Notes: generated by a model not told the origin, from the letters alone. DNA of 64,000 nt from Arthrobacter_D sp015752045 (GCF_015752045.1 NZ_JADOUS010000004.1:186001-250000), one strand, 5' to 3'; positions 15,937-24,832 are shown, numbered from the stretch's first letter. Translations and numbers: made by a program.

Positions 15937-18092
15937 GTGTTGCAGAGACAGAGACGGGTGCTCCCGCAGCTGCGGTGGACCGTTTCAAGGACATGGGCTA
16001 TCACGAGTTGAACGCCATGCTGAACCTGTACGGGGCGAACGGGGAGATCCAGTTCGACGCCGATCGCGAGGCTGCACACCAGTACTTCCTGCAGCACGTG
16101 AACAACAACACGGTGTTCTTCCACGACCTCGAGGAGAAGCTCGACTACCTGGTGAAGAACGAGTACTACGAGCGCGAGACGCTCCACCAGTACACGATGA
16201 ACTTCATCCGCGACCTCTTCAAGCGCGCGTACGCGAAGAAGTTCCGCTTCGAGACCTTCCTCGGCGCCTTCAAGTACTACACCTCGTACACGCTCAAGAC
16301 GTTCGACGGCAAGCGGTACCTCGAGCGCTACGAGGACCGCGTGTGCATGGTCGCCCTGCACCTGGCCCGCGGCAACGAGGCGCTGGCCCAGCAGATGGTC
16401 GACGAGATCATCGACGGCCGCTTCCAGCCCGCCACCCCCACGTTCCTCAACGCCGGCAAGCGCCAGCGCGGCGAGCTCGTCTCCTGCTTCCTCCTGCGCA
16501 TCGAGGACAACATGGAGTCGATCGGCCGGTCCATCAACTCGGCCCTGCAGCTCTCCAAGCGCGGCGGCGGCGTCGCGTTCGCCCTCACCAACATCCGCGA
16601 GGTCGGCGCACCGATCAAGCAGATCGAGAACCAGTCCTCCGGCGTCATCCCCGTGATGAAGCTCCTCGAGGACAGCTTCTCCTACGCCAACCAGCTCGGC
16701 GCCCGCCAGGGTGCGGGCGCGGTGTACCTGCACGCCCACCACCCGGACATCAACCGGTTCCTCGACACCAAGCGCGAGAATGCCGACGAGAAGATCCGCA
16801 TCAAGACGCTGTCCCTCGGCGTCGTCGTCCCCGACATCACCTTCGAGCTCGCCAAGCGCGACGAGGACATGTACCTGTTCTCGCCGTACGACGTCGAGAA
16901 GGTCTACGGCATGCCGTTCTCCGACATCTCGGTCACCGAGAAGTACTACGAGATGGTGGACGACGCCCGGATCAAGAAGACCAAGATCAAGGCGCGCGAG
17001 TTCTTCCAGACCCTCGCGGAAATCCAGTTCGAGTCCGGCTACCCGTACATCATGTTCGAGGACACCGTGAACCGGGCCAACCCGATCGACGGCAAGATCA
17101 TCATGTCCAACCTGTGCTCCGAGATCCTCCAGGTCTCCGAGCCCACCACGTACAACGAGGACCTGACCTACGACCAGGTGGGCAAGGACATCTCCTGCAA
17201 CCTGGGGTCGCTGAATATCGCGAAGACCATGGACTCGCCCGACTTCGGCCGGACCATCGAGACCGCGATCCGCACCCTCTCGGCCGTCTCGGACATGAGC
17301 AACATCGGCTCGGTGCCCTCGATCGCCAAGGGCAACGACGCCTCGCACGCCATCGGCCTCGGCCAGATGAACCTGCACGGCTACCTGGCCCGTGAACGCG
17401 TCCACTACGGCTCGGACGAGGGCCTGGACTTCACGAACATCTACTTCTACTCCGTGGTGTACCACTGCATCCGGGCGTCGAACCTGATGGCCATCGAGAC
17501 CGGGCGCACGTTCGCCGGCTTCGAGAAGTCCAAGTACGCCAGCGGCGAGTTCTTCGACAAGTACACCGACCAGGTGTGGGAGCCGGCGACGCCCCGCGTG
17601 CGTGAGCTGTTCGCGGACGTGAGCATCCCCACGCAGGAGGACTGGCGGGCACTGAAGGCCTCGGTCATGGAGCACGGCATCTACAACCAGAACCTGCAGG
17701 CTGTCCCGCCGACAGGCTCGATCTCGTACATCAACAACTCGACGTCCTCCATCCACCCGGTGGCGTCGAAGATCGAGATCCGTAAGGAAGGCAAGCTGGG
17801 CCGCGTGTACTACCCGGCGCCGTACCTCACCAACGACAACCTGGAGTACTACCAGGACGCGTACGAGATCGGCTACGAGAAGATCATCGACACCTACGCC
17901 GCTGCCACGCAGCACGTGGACCAGGGCCTGTCCCTGACGCTGTTCTTCAAGGACACCGCCACCACGCGTGAGATCAACAAGTCGCAGATCTACGCCTGGC
18001 GCAAGGGCATCAAGACCGTCTACTACATCCGTCTCCGCCAGCTCGCGCTGGAAGGGACAGAGGTAGAGGGCTGCGTCAGTTGCATGCTCTAG
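15933..18092 (+). CDS. nrdE: Class Ib ribonucleotide reductase, alpha subunit
   Basis: 719-residue catalytic subunit that reduces ribonucleoside diphosphates to deoxy forms. Seen are the N-terminal helical domain (MGYHELNAMLNLY), the NrdE pattern ATPTFLNAGKRQRGELVSCF around the first active-site Cys, the central NLCSEI cysteine, PTGSISYINNS and the C-terminal redox tail CVSCML reduced by NrdH. The length is normal and no intein is visible. It is translationally coupled to nrdI and followed by a strong hairpin before nrdF. Confidence 0.97.
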   Translation: MSVAETETGAPAAAVDRFKDMGYHELNAMLNLYGANGEIQFDADREAAHQYFLQHVNNNTVFFHDLEEKLDYLVKNEYYERETLHQYTMNFIRDLFKRAYAKKFRFETFLGAFKYYTSYTLKTFDGKRYLERYEDRVCMVALHLARGNEALAQQMVDEIIDGRFQPATPTFLNAGKRQRGELVSCFLLRIEDNMESIGRSINSALQLSKRGGGVAFALTNIREVGAPIKQIENQSSGVIPVMKLLEDSFSYANQLGARQGAGAVYLHAHHPDINRFLDTKRENADEKIRIKTLSLGVVVPDITFELAKRDEDMYLFSPYDVEKVYGMPFSDISVTEKYYEMVDDARIKKTKIKAREFFQTLAEIQFESGYPYIMFEDTVNRANPIDGKIIMSNLCSEILQVSEPTTYNEDLTYDQVGKDISCNLGSLNIAKTMDSPDFGRTIETAIRTLSAVSDMSNIGSVPSIAKGNDASHAIGLGQMNLHGYLARERVHYGSDEGLDFTNIYFYSVVYHCIRASNLMAIETGRTFAGFEKSKYASGEFFDKYTDQVWEPATPRVRELFADVSIPTQEDWRALKASVMEHGIYNQNLQAVPPTGSISYINNSTSSIHPVASKIEIRKEGKLGRVYYPAPYLTNDNLEYYQDAYEIGYEKIIDTYAAATQHVDQGLSLTLFFKDTATTREINKSQIYAWRKGIKTVYYIRLRQLALEGTEVEGCVSCML

Positions 18093-18104
18093 GCAACTAA
18101 ATTG

Positions 18105-18133
18105 GCCAGGCCGGGCTGCATGCCCGGCCTGGC
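18105..18133 (+). other. Intercistronic hairpin between nrdE and nrdF
   Basis: GCCAGGCCGGGC and GCCCGGCCTGGC pair perfectly over 12 bp with loop TGCAT, 12 bases after the nrdE stop. There is no U-run. It could be a partial terminator, an RNase-protecting stem or a processing site that sets the NrdE:NrdF ratio. Confidence 0.6.
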
Positions 18134-18176
18134 TTCCGGCACACCAGGCAGTACCCACGCAGACAAGGAACACACC

Positions 18177-19151
18177 ATGAGCGAGAAGCTGAAGCTCGTA
18201 GACCAGGTCCAGGCCATCAACTGGAACCGAATCCAGGACGACAAGGACGTGGATGTCTGGAACCGCCTGGTGAACAACTTCTGGCTGCCCGAGAAGGTGC
18301 CGCTGTCCAACGACGTGCAGTCGTGGGCCACTCTGACGCCGGAAGAGCAGCAGCTCACCATGCGCGTCTTCGCCGGACTCACGCTCCTCGACACCGTGCA
18401 GGCGACCGTCGGCGCCGTCAGCCTCATCCCCGACGCGATCACGCCGCACGAGGAGGCCGTCCTCACGAACATCGCGTTCATGGAGTCGGTGCATGCCAAG
18501 AGCTACTCGTCCATCTTCTCCACGCTGGCCTCCACCAAGGAGATCGACGAGGCGTTCCGCTGGTCCAAGGAGAATGTGAACCTGCAGCGGAAGGCGAACA
18601 TCGTCACGGACTACTATCGTGGCGACGATCCCCTGAAGCGCAAGGTGGCCTCGACGCTGCTCGAGTCCTTCCTGTTCTACTCCGGCTTCTACCTGCCGAT
18701 GTACTGGTCCTCGCGCGCCAAGCTCACGAACACGGCGGACCTCATCCGCCTCATCATCCGCGACGAGGCCGTGCACGGGTACTACATCGGCTACAAGTTC
18801 CAGCGTGGGCTGGAGAGCGCGACGCCGGAGCGCCGCCAGGAGCTCAAGGACTACACGTTCGAGCTGCTTTTCGAGCTGTACGAGAACGAGGTCCAATACA
18901 CGCACGATCTCTACGACTCCGTGGGCCTGGCCGAGGACGTCAAGAAGTTCCTGCACTACAACGCCAACAAGGCGCTGATGAACCTGGGCTATGAGGCGAT
19001 GTTCCCGTCCTCCGTGACCGATGTGAACCCGGCGATCCTCTCGGCGCTGTCCCCGAACGCCGACGAGAACCACGACTTCTTCTCCGGTTCGGGCTCCTCG
19101 TACGTGATCGGTAAGGCCGTCAACACCGAGGACGAGGACTGGGACTTCTAG
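18177..19151 (+). CDS. nrdF: Class Ib ribonucleotide reductase, beta subunit
   Basis: 324-residue radical-bearing subunit. The dimetal site is visible in the helices: the Asp of TLLDTVQ, E-x2-H in FMESVHAKS, and the second E/ExxH pair with IRDEAVHGYYIGYKFQ. It ends in the acidic DEDWDF tail that docks into NrdE. The ATG at 18177 has a CAAGGA site. Last gene of the cluster, followed by a strong terminator. Confidence 0.97.
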   Translation: MSEKLKLVDQVQAINWNRIQDDKDVDVWNRLVNNFWLPEKVPLSNDVQSWATLTPEEQQLTMRVFAGLTLLDTVQATVGAVSLIPDAITPHEEAVLTNIAFMESVHAKSYSSIFSTLASTKEIDEAFRWSKENVNLQRKANIVTDYYRGDDPLKRKVASTLLESFLFYSGFYLPMYWSSRAKLTNTADLIRLIIRDEAVHGYYIGYKFQRGLESATPERRQELKDYTFELLFELYENEVQYTHDLYDSVGLAEDVKKFLHYNANKALMNLGYEAMFPSSVTDVNPAILSALSPNADENHDFFSGSGSSYVIGKAVNTEDEDWDF

Positions 19152-19172
19152 TCGATCCTTCACCGCTTGAAG

Positions 19173-19213
19173 CAGCCCCGCACGCCACCGCGTGCGGGGC
19201 TGTTCTTCTTCTT
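19173..19213 (+). terminator. Rho-independent terminator of nrdHIEF
   Basis: CAGCCCCGCACGC and GCGTGCGGGGCTG form a perfect 13-bp stem with loop CACC, followed by TTCTTCTTCTT. A textbook terminator. Confidence 0.9.
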
Positions 19214-19302
19214 GAGGGCTTGTGAGCTCCAGCTTCGGGCACACGGCTCGACATGTGCACCTAAACGGCCCTAAATCTGTGTTGGTACCGCAGCACGGAG
19301 GG

Positions 19303-21105
19303 TCAGGCGGGGAGTGGTTCTGCCCGCCGTGCCTGTCGTAGCGCTTTGATTCTTCGACGGGCGGCCCGACGCTGGTGGACGAGAGGGTCCTCCGGTGTGC
19401 TGGAACCGCTGTGGCTGCTTCCGGGGAGGGTCGGCGCGGTGGAGTGGTAGGTGTGGCCGGTGGGTGTGTGGGCCGCGAGGGTATGCCGGGCCCCTGGACC
19501 GGGGTTGGGAGGGGCTGTTGCTGTCCAGTCGGGGAGCTCCTTGGTGTGGTTGCAGGCTTCACACAGCCCTGCACCGTTGGTGAGGCTGGTGGGCCCGTCG
19601 TTGTGCCAGGGGATGATGTGGTCGTAGTGGCGGATCGGCGCGTCACAGTACGGGGTCCGACACAGGTGGTCGCGGGCCTCGATGAAGCGGCGCTGCCCGG
19701 GAGTGAACAGCCGGGCCCGGGAGTCGGCGGCCACCAGCTCACCACTCTCAGGAGCGGTGTAGAGGCGTCGGAGCCAGACCTCGAAGGCCCTCCCGGCGGC
19801 GTGCCCTGTGAGTGAATCGGACGCGTTCCCTGATGCGGATCCGGCTACTCGCCTGGCGGACTGCATCGGTGCGCGGTGGAACGCCTGTCCGATCGACTGC
19901 CCGGTGGGCTGCTCGGAGGCCTGCTGGGTGGTGAGGAGGTTCCGGGCCCAGCCGGCGGGGACGATGCCGTAGCCCGGCAGCCGGGCCGGTTCGCTGTCAC
20001 CCTGGAACAGGGTCCGGTCCGTCATGATCAGTTGCACCTCGACCCGGGAGAACCCACCCGGAGTACCCGTGGTCCGTTCCACGAGGGCATCCGCCATCAG
20101 CTGGCCTCGACTGCGCTCATCCCCTTTCGCCCGGCAGGTGTCGGCGTGCCGGGACAGCTCCGCATGCACCGCCACCCCCTCGGCCACCGGCAGCAGGGCG
20201 GTCAGGTAGGTCATGGTGTCCGGGGCCGGTCGCAGACTCACATGCCGGTCTGAAGCTGCGTGACTGGCCCGCTGGGTGACCGAGCGGGGGTCCTTGCGGT
20301 ACGCCGCCGCCTGGGCGGCCGCGACGATCTGCCGGTCCCCGGCACCCTCGAAAGCACCCGTGTCCGGCGCCAACTCCTCGTCGACCGCGCACCGATCCGC
20401 CGCCGACAGGCACGCCGTCTCCCGCACCAGCAGCATCGCCCGCCACTCGTTCAACAACCCCGCCTCGAGGGCCGCCCTGGTGTGGGGCATCTCCGTCACC
20501 AGCGCCCGCGCGAACCCGAGCAGCCGACCGCCCCGGGCCGGGGACTCCCTCCGGGCGAGGGCGATCTGCGCGGCCACACCCTTGCCCTGCTCAGGGGCCG
20601 GGACACCGGGGGCGGCCTGGGCGTGCCGCTGGTCGAGGTCGAAGGCGACCGTATCCCGGGCCTGCCGACCGGCGACCAGCGACTTCAGGTCTTCCAGGTC
20701 GCCCACCTCATCGATCAGCCCCGCACCATCCGCAGGCATGGGGAGGGAGGTCATCGCGACGATCAGATCCCGCACACAACCCACCCGCACGAAACCCGCC
20801 GGGACAGCATTAGGTGAGACGCGGTCACACGGGACAGCATCAGGCGGGACCGGGACCGGCGGAAGATCAGCAGACAAACCTGCGCCCTGGTGCGCAGCAC
20901 CGGATACATTGGCGTCGAACCGACGGATCTGTTCGCGCAGGTGCCGGAGGAATTCAGCACTCCCGGGGCCGACAGGAATGGAAGCCACCAGATCGATCAC
21001 ATCCTGCACGGAGTCCGACGGAACCGTAGCGGATGGTGCAGCACCGAGCCGCGGAATACCACCGAGATCAGTGGTGTCGAGCGGAGCGTTCGGGCTGCTG
21101 TCCAT
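19303..21105 (-). CDS. DUF222 and HNH endonuclease domain protein
   Basis: 600-residue protein of the actinobacterial DUF222-HNH (13E12-like) family. A helical DUF222 domain fills the N-terminal two thirds and a C-terminal HNH module reads CRTPYCDAPIRHYDHIIPW, then CEACNHTKE. These proteins are usually multicopy in Arthrobacter-type genomes, and their function is unresolved; mobile-element or repair roles have been suggested. Two linker regions look recently expanded: a 30-base in-frame repeat (starting at 20800 and 20830) and a Gly/Gln/Ser-rich stretch near residues 440-470. The ATG at 21105 has a GGGGAG site. It converges on nrdF's terminator. Confidence 0.85.
   Translation of the reverse strand: MDSSPNAPLDTTDLGGIPRLGAAPSATVPSDSVQDVIDLVASIPVGPGSAEFLRHLREQIRRFDANVSGAAHQGAGLSADLPPVPVPPDAVPCDRVSPNAVPAGFVRVGCVRDLIVAMTSLPMPADGAGLIDEVGDLEDLKSLVAGRQARDTVAFDLDQRHAQAAPGVPAPEQGKGVAAQIALARRESPARGGRLLGFARALVTEMPHTRAALEAGLLNEWRAMLLVRETACLSAADRCAVDEELAPDTGAFEGAGDRQIVAAAQAAAYRKDPRSVTQRASHAASDRHVSLRPAPDTMTYLTALLPVAEGVAVHAELSRHADTCRAKGDERSRGQLMADALVERTTGTPGGFSRVEVQLIMTDRTLFQGDSEPARLPGYGIVPAGWARNLLTTQQASEQPTGQSIGQAFHRAPMQSARRVAGSASGNASDSLTGHAAGRAFEVWLRRLYTAPESGELVAADSRARLFTPGQRRFIEARDHLCRTPYCDAPIRHYDHIIPWHNDGPTSLTNGAGLCEACNHTKELPDWTATAPPNPGPGARHTLAAHTPTGHTYHSTAPTLPGSSHSGSSTPEDPLVHQRRAARRRIKALRQARRAEPLPA
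20800..20845. repeat. 30-base tandem direct repeat inside DUF222 gene
   Basis: CGGGACAGCAT followed by T or C and AGG occurs at 20800 and again at 20830. The unit is 10 codons, so the duplication keeps the reading frame (P-x-A-V-P motif repeated). Confidence 0.6.
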
Positions 21106-21372
21106 ACTGAATTCTCCCCGCCGCCACCGACATAATGAGGTCGCTACGAGCACCCGGGGGAAGGGGTTTTTGGGACGTATTCCGTCGTGTACTGGCGCCA
21201 CGCTGAACGAGCTTTGCTCCACCTCGGGGCAGGCGCCGCAACACGTCGACCCAGGCTGCCCGCAGGGGTCTTGCCGAGTCCTAGGACCGAGCAACCACGG
21301 CCCGAAGAAGCTACGCCGGCGATCCCCGGGCGCGGCGAGAACCGCACCCGCCACCATCAGGCGGTCACGCCG

Positions 21373-22419
21373 CTACGGCCAGGTCCGCCAGTTCTTCCAG
21401 CGGGAGGGTTCGGACTCCGGGCGGGGCTTCGGCTCCGGCTCGGGTTCCTCACCGAGAGCCTGCGCGGCCTCGACGAGGTCGTCGGTCGTGAGGGTCATGA
21501 CGGCGTCGCGATCGAGGGTGTCGAGGCTCCGGCCGGCGTCGAGCGACAGCCTGAGCGCCTGGCGGTTGAGGGCCTGCTCGAACAGGGTGCGGGCGAAGCG
21601 CGCGTTGCCGGAATCCTCGCCGGCGTGGATGTTGGCGAGGATGCGCCGCAGCATCTGATCAGCCCCGGGCTCCAGGGTGTACTCGTGCTGCGTCAGCATC
21701 TGCTTGAAGATCGTCTCGAGCGCGTCGACGGAGTAGTCGGGGAAGGTGATCTCGCGTGCAAACCGGGAGCGCAGGCCCGGGTTGGAGAGCAGGAACGCCT
21801 CCATCAGCCGCGGATAGCCGGCCACGATCACCACCATGCGGTGGCGGTGATCCTCCATCCGCTTGAGCAGCACCTCGATCGCCTCGGGGCCGAAGTCCAT
21901 TCGACCGTCCTCCGGGAACAAGGCGTAGGCCTCGTCGATGAACAGGACGCCGTCCAGCGCCCGGCGGATCACCCGGTCCGTCTTCATCGCGGTCGCGCCG
22001 ACGTACTGGCCGACCAGTGCCGACCGGTCCACCTCGACGAGATGGCCCTTCTGGAGCAGCCCGACCGCGCGGTACATCTCGGCGAGGAGACGCGCGACGG
22101 TGGTCTTGCCGGTGCCGGGGTTCCCGAGGAACACCAGATGCTGGGACGTCGCCACCTCCGGCAGGCCGTGCGCCTTGCGGCGGGCCTGGACCTGGAGCAG
22201 GGCGACGAGAGCCCGCACCTGTTCCTTGACGCTTTCCAGCCCGACCAGCGCGTCGAGCTCGGCCTGCACCTCGGCGAGAGGCCGCGCCGGCCCGGGCCGT
22301 GCGCTGAAGAGGTCGCCGGCCCGGTCATCCCCACGGTCCGAACCCGGCAGCTTGATCTGATCGGCGAGATTACCGAGCGTCTCGCGCAACTCGTCGAGTG
22401 GATTGCGGCTGGCAGCCAT
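21373..22419 (-). CDS. AAA+ ATPase, CbbX/SpoVK type
   Basis: 348-residue AAA+ protein of the CbxX/CfqX/SpoVK group. Walker A is GNPGTGKTT, Walker B is VLFIDEAYAL, and the lid region follows with RSRFAREITFPDYSVDALE. About 75 acidic N-terminal residues precede the ATPase core (LIGLESVKEQVRAL type linker). CbbX members remodel Rubisco, but no carbon-fixation gene is near, so the substrate here is unknown. Similar single-ATPase proteins act on other complexes. The ATG at 22419 has an AGGAGA site; an upstream extension was rejected. It is divergent from the SRPBCC gene. Confidence 0.8.
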   Translation of the reverse strand: MAASRNPLDELRETLGNLADQIKLPGSDRGDDRAGDLFSARPGPARPLAEVQAELDALVGLESVKEQVRALVALLQVQARRKAHGLPEVATSQHLVFLGNPGTGKTTVARLLAEMYRAVGLLQKGHLVEVDRSALVGQYVGATAMKTDRVIRRALDGVLFIDEAYALFPEDGRMDFGPEAIEVLLKRMEDHRHRMVVIVAGYPRLMEAFLLSNPGLRSRFAREITFPDYSVDALETIFKQMLTQHEYTLEPGADQMLRRILANIHAGEDSGNARFARTLFEQALNRQALRLSLDAGRSLDTLDRDAVMTLTTDDLVEAAQALGEEPEPEPKPRPESEPSRWKNWRTWP

Positions 22420-22587
22420 GGGGTTCTCCTGGGGCGGTGTGGGACGACGTGGCGTGGAGCGCAGGATCCGCGGCGGTGGACCAGTGTGCCGGTCGGCGCG
22501 GGTCCTGGAAGTGCTTCTCAACTGTAGTACCGCAGGGAGATCACTGCCGGGGTCCGAAGATTCTCCCGCGGGGAACGTGATCCGCGC

Positions 22588-22593
22588 TATACT
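22588..22593 (+). promoter_or_regulatory. Candidate -10 (TATACT) for SRPBCC gene
   Basis: TATACT lies about 74 bases before the ATG at 22667, in a region of lowered GC. No good -35 at normal spacing is visible; GGGAAC at 22571-22576 might be part of an alternative-sigma promoter. Confidence 0.4.
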
Positions 22594-22666
22594 AAGTAGG
22601 CTGATGAATTGGCTCAGCCGTAATCGTATCGCCAGCTGTACCTTGTCCCAACCCGAAGGAGACGCC

Positions 22667-23500
22667 ATGAGCACGAAGGTCGAAAAGAGCATTCTCGTCA
22701 ACGTCCCGGTCAGCATCGTCTATAACCAGTGGACGCAGTTCGAAGAATTCCCCCACTTCATGGGTGGCGTCAAGTCCGTCACGCAGCTCGACAACCAGCG
22801 CCTGAACTGGGTCGTCGAAATCGGCGGCATCCGCCGGCAGTGGGACGCGACCATCCTGGAGCAGGTGCCCGACACGAAGGTGTCCTGGGCCGCGACCGAA
22901 GGTGCAACGAATGCCGGTACGGTCTCCTTCGACGACGTCGGAGGCGGACAGACCCAGGTTCACCTCGTCCTCGAGTACGAGGCCGAGGGCCTCGTCGAGA
23001 AGATCGGCGACAAGCTCAACGTCGTCGAGAACCAGGCCGAGGGAGACCTCGACCGGTTCAAGGCTTTCATCGAAGATGAGGGGTACGCAACGGGAGCATG
23101 GCGCGGATCGGTGGGAACCGGCGTCGGTACCGGTGAGCATGGCGTCGATGCTGCTGCAGCTTCCCGCGGTGACAGCGGCAAGGCGGGAATCTCGGGCAAG
23201 GTCGCTGCCGGTATCGGCCTGGCTGCTGCCGCCGCGGCCGTCGGGGTCGCCGCCAGCAAGAAGAAGGACGACGACGACACGACCGTCGTGGAGGAAGGCG
23301 TCACGCTCACACCCGTGGCCGACGTTGCGCCCGAGGTGTACACGACCGACGACACCGTCCTCTCGCGCAGCACCGAGGACGTCCTCCTGCCCGTCGAGGA
23401 CGTCGATCCGGCGTCCACCGGCCCGCAGACCAGCACTACCGCGGATCCCCTGGCCGACCCGCTGCTGAACAAGAACCGCCCCGCCGGCGGAGTGCTCTGA
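22667..23500 (+). CDS. SRPBCC protein with C-terminal membrane-like tail
   Basis: 277-residue protein. Residues 1-145 form a START/polyketide-cyclase-like SRPBCC domain (VEKSILVNVPVSIVYNQWTQ; FEEFPHFMGGVKSV), typical of hydrophobic-ligand carriers such as the COQ10 group. After a Gly-rich linker comes an Ala/Gly/Val helix (about residues 188-205) followed at once by KKK-DDDD and a long acidic tail, as in a tail-anchored or surface-associated protein. The GAAGGAG site before the ATG is strong. It is monocistronic, bounded downstream by a 14-bp hairpin, and divergent from the AAA+ ATPase. Confidence 0.8.
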   Translation: MSTKVEKSILVNVPVSIVYNQWTQFEEFPHFMGGVKSVTQLDNQRLNWVVEIGGIRRQWDATILEQVPDTKVSWAATEGATNAGTVSFDDVGGGQTQVHLVLEYEAEGLVEKIGDKLNVVENQAEGDLDRFKAFIEDEGYATGAWRGSVGTGVGTGEHGVDAAAASRGDSGKAGISGKVAAGIGLAAAAAAVGVAASKKKDDDDTTVVEEGVTLTPVADVAPEVYTTDDTVLSRSTEDVLLPVEDVDPASTGPQTSTTADPLADPLLNKNRPAGGVL

Positions 23501-23547
23501 CCACCGAGTAGCACCCACCCCGCAACGGGTGGAACCAGGATCGTGGG

Positions 23548-23579
23548 CAGCCACCCACTCCATCAGGAGTGGGTGGCTG
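23548..23579 (+). terminator. Hairpin terminator after SRPBCC gene
   Basis: CAGCCACCCACTCC and GGAGTGGGTGGCTG form a perfect 14-bp stem with loop ATCA, 47 bases after the stop codon. No U-run follows. Confidence 0.65.
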
Positions 23580-23650
23580 ACGGCATTCCGGTGGTCGGAC
23601 GCCCGCACCGTCCGACCGGTATCACCTCGTGAGGCTGAAGGGAACACTGA

Positions 23651-24712
23651 GTGCCATTCGTACTGATCCGTCTGATCCGGGGCCTCGGGCGTTCGCGTGT
23701 CTGGGTCCTGCCGGCGGTGATCATCCTCGTGGTGTTCCTGACCAGCTGGCCGCTCATGGTGTGGGCAGAGCCCTCCAGCAACCCCATCACCTCCGTGGCG
23801 AATTACTGGTGGTGGTTCCTGGTCACCGCGGCCACCGTGGGATACGGCGATTTCTTCCCGACCTCGGTCGGTGGTCGCGTGGTCGGGGCCTACGTCATCG
23901 TCGGCGGCATCGTCACCCTGACCACCCTGTTCACCCGGATCGCTTCGGCGATCGAGAATGTAAAGGGACATCGCATGAAGGGCCAGCTGGATCTGGACAT
24001 GTCGGATCACCTCGTGATCGTGGGCTATACGCCCGGTCGCACGGAACGGCTGATCCGTGAGATCAGCGCCGACGACGCCCAGTCGATTGCCCTCTGCGCC
24101 TGGGAGGACATCGCCGAGAACCCGATGCCCCAGCAACCCGAACTCGGGTTCGTCCGCGGAGACCTCGCCCAGGAGAGCGTGCTGCGGCGCGCCGGTGTGC
24201 ACCGAGCCGCGCGCCTGCTCATCGACGCGCGCGACGACAACGAAGCACTCGCCATCGCAGTGGCCGTCACGCATGTGAATCCGGAGGCCCACACGGTCGT
24301 CACGCTGCGCGACATGAGCCGGGCCCGCAACTTCTCCTACATCGCCGCCGACGTCCGCTGCGTCCAGTGGCACTCGCCCCGCCTCGCCACGGAAGAGCTG
24401 CAGGATCCGGGCATCGCCGTCGTCTATGCCGACCTCATGAGCCACGGAGGCCGGAACACCTACAGCACGCGCTTCCCCGACGCGCTCCGGCAGATGGACT
24501 TCGGGCAGGTCCAGGAGGCCCTGGGACGACACTTCACCACCACGGTGCTCGCGGTGCAGCACGAGGGAGCCGTCATCAACCCGGGCTGGGACGCGCAACT
24601 ACCCGCGGATGCCGTCCTGTACTACGTGGGGGAGCGCAGGCTCACCTCCGAGGAGATCGCCGGCGTCGTCGCGCGAGAGCCCTACAGGCAACGCGCCGCC
24701 TCCGTCGACTGA
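23651..24712 (+). CDS. Two-TM potassium channel with RCK domain
   Basis: 353-residue ion channel. TM1 is about residues 17-35, the selectivity filter TVGYGD is at 62-67 within the pore loop (WWWFLVTAATVGYGDFFP) and TM2 is about 77-97. A cytoplasmic RCK/TrkA-N domain starts near 115 (SDHLVIVGYTPGRTERLI) and a second regulatory lobe runs to the C-terminus. It therefore conducts K+ and is probably gated by a ligand. The start is a GTG with an AAGGGA site. It follows the SRPBCC terminator and precedes the DUF808 gene. Confidence 0.92.
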   Translation: MPFVLIRLIRGLGRSRVWVLPAVIILVVFLTSWPLMVWAEPSSNPITSVANYWWWFLVTAATVGYGDFFPTSVGGRVVGAYVIVGGIVTLTTLFTRIASAIENVKGHRMKGQLDLDMSDHLVIVGYTPGRTERLIREISADDAQSIALCAWEDIAENPMPQQPELGFVRGDLAQESVLRRAGVHRAARLLIDARDDNEALAIAVAVTHVNPEAHTVVTLRDMSRARNFSYIAADVRCVQWHSPRLATEELQDPGIAVVYADLMSHGGRNTYSTRFPDALRQMDFGQVQEALGRHFTTTVLAVQHEGAVINPGWDAQLPADAVLYYVGERRLTSEEIAGVVAREPYRQRAASVD

Positions 24713-24745
24713 ATCCCGCTGCCTGTCGAGGGCAGCCCGGCCCCA

Positions 24746-24751
24746 TATACT
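24746..24751 (+). promoter_or_regulatory. Leaderless -10 element (TATACT)
   Basis: TATACT ends exactly six bases before the ATG of a 24-codon ORF at 24758. Transcription should begin at that ATG. Confidence 0.6.
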
Positions 24752-24757
24752 CTGAGG

Positions 24758-24832
24758 ATGCCGATCAGACACCCCGCCCGGGGCCTCCATGTCCAGCCGT
24801 CCGCCGTCGAGCGGTCCGGGGTCGACCTGTGA
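24758..24832 (+). CDS. 24-codon leaderless ORF coupled to DUF808 gene
   Basis: The ORF starts MPIRHPARG and ends in VDL-TGA. It has no ribosome site and begins at the predicted transcription start six bases after TATACT. Its stop overlaps the GTG start of the DUF808 gene as GTGA (24829-24832). It most likely serves to load ribosomes onto the downstream gene, which lacks its own ribosome site. The peptide itself shows no recognisable domain. Confidence 0.5.
   Translation: MPIRHPARGLHVQPSAVERSGVDL

Noticed and set aside
15861..19745. 1294-codon open frame on the minus strand across nrdI, nrdE and nrdF
   Set aside because: It is the antisense shadow of three well-conserved genes in GC-rich DNA; the translation is Val/Leu/Arg-rich low complexity without any domain.
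4669..21105. Two HNH proteins taken as a defence or restriction island
   Set aside because: They lie about 14 kb apart, belong to different families, and no methyltransferase, helicase or other defence gene is near either.
21373..22419. AAA+ ATPase as a Rubisco activase (CbbX)
   Set aside because: No Rubisco or carbon-fixation gene occurs in the window and the group includes many non-Rubisco remodelers.
22592..24598. 668-codon minus-strand open frame opposite the SRPBCC and K+ channel genes
   Set aside because: Shadow frame of two clear genes; no conserved motif.
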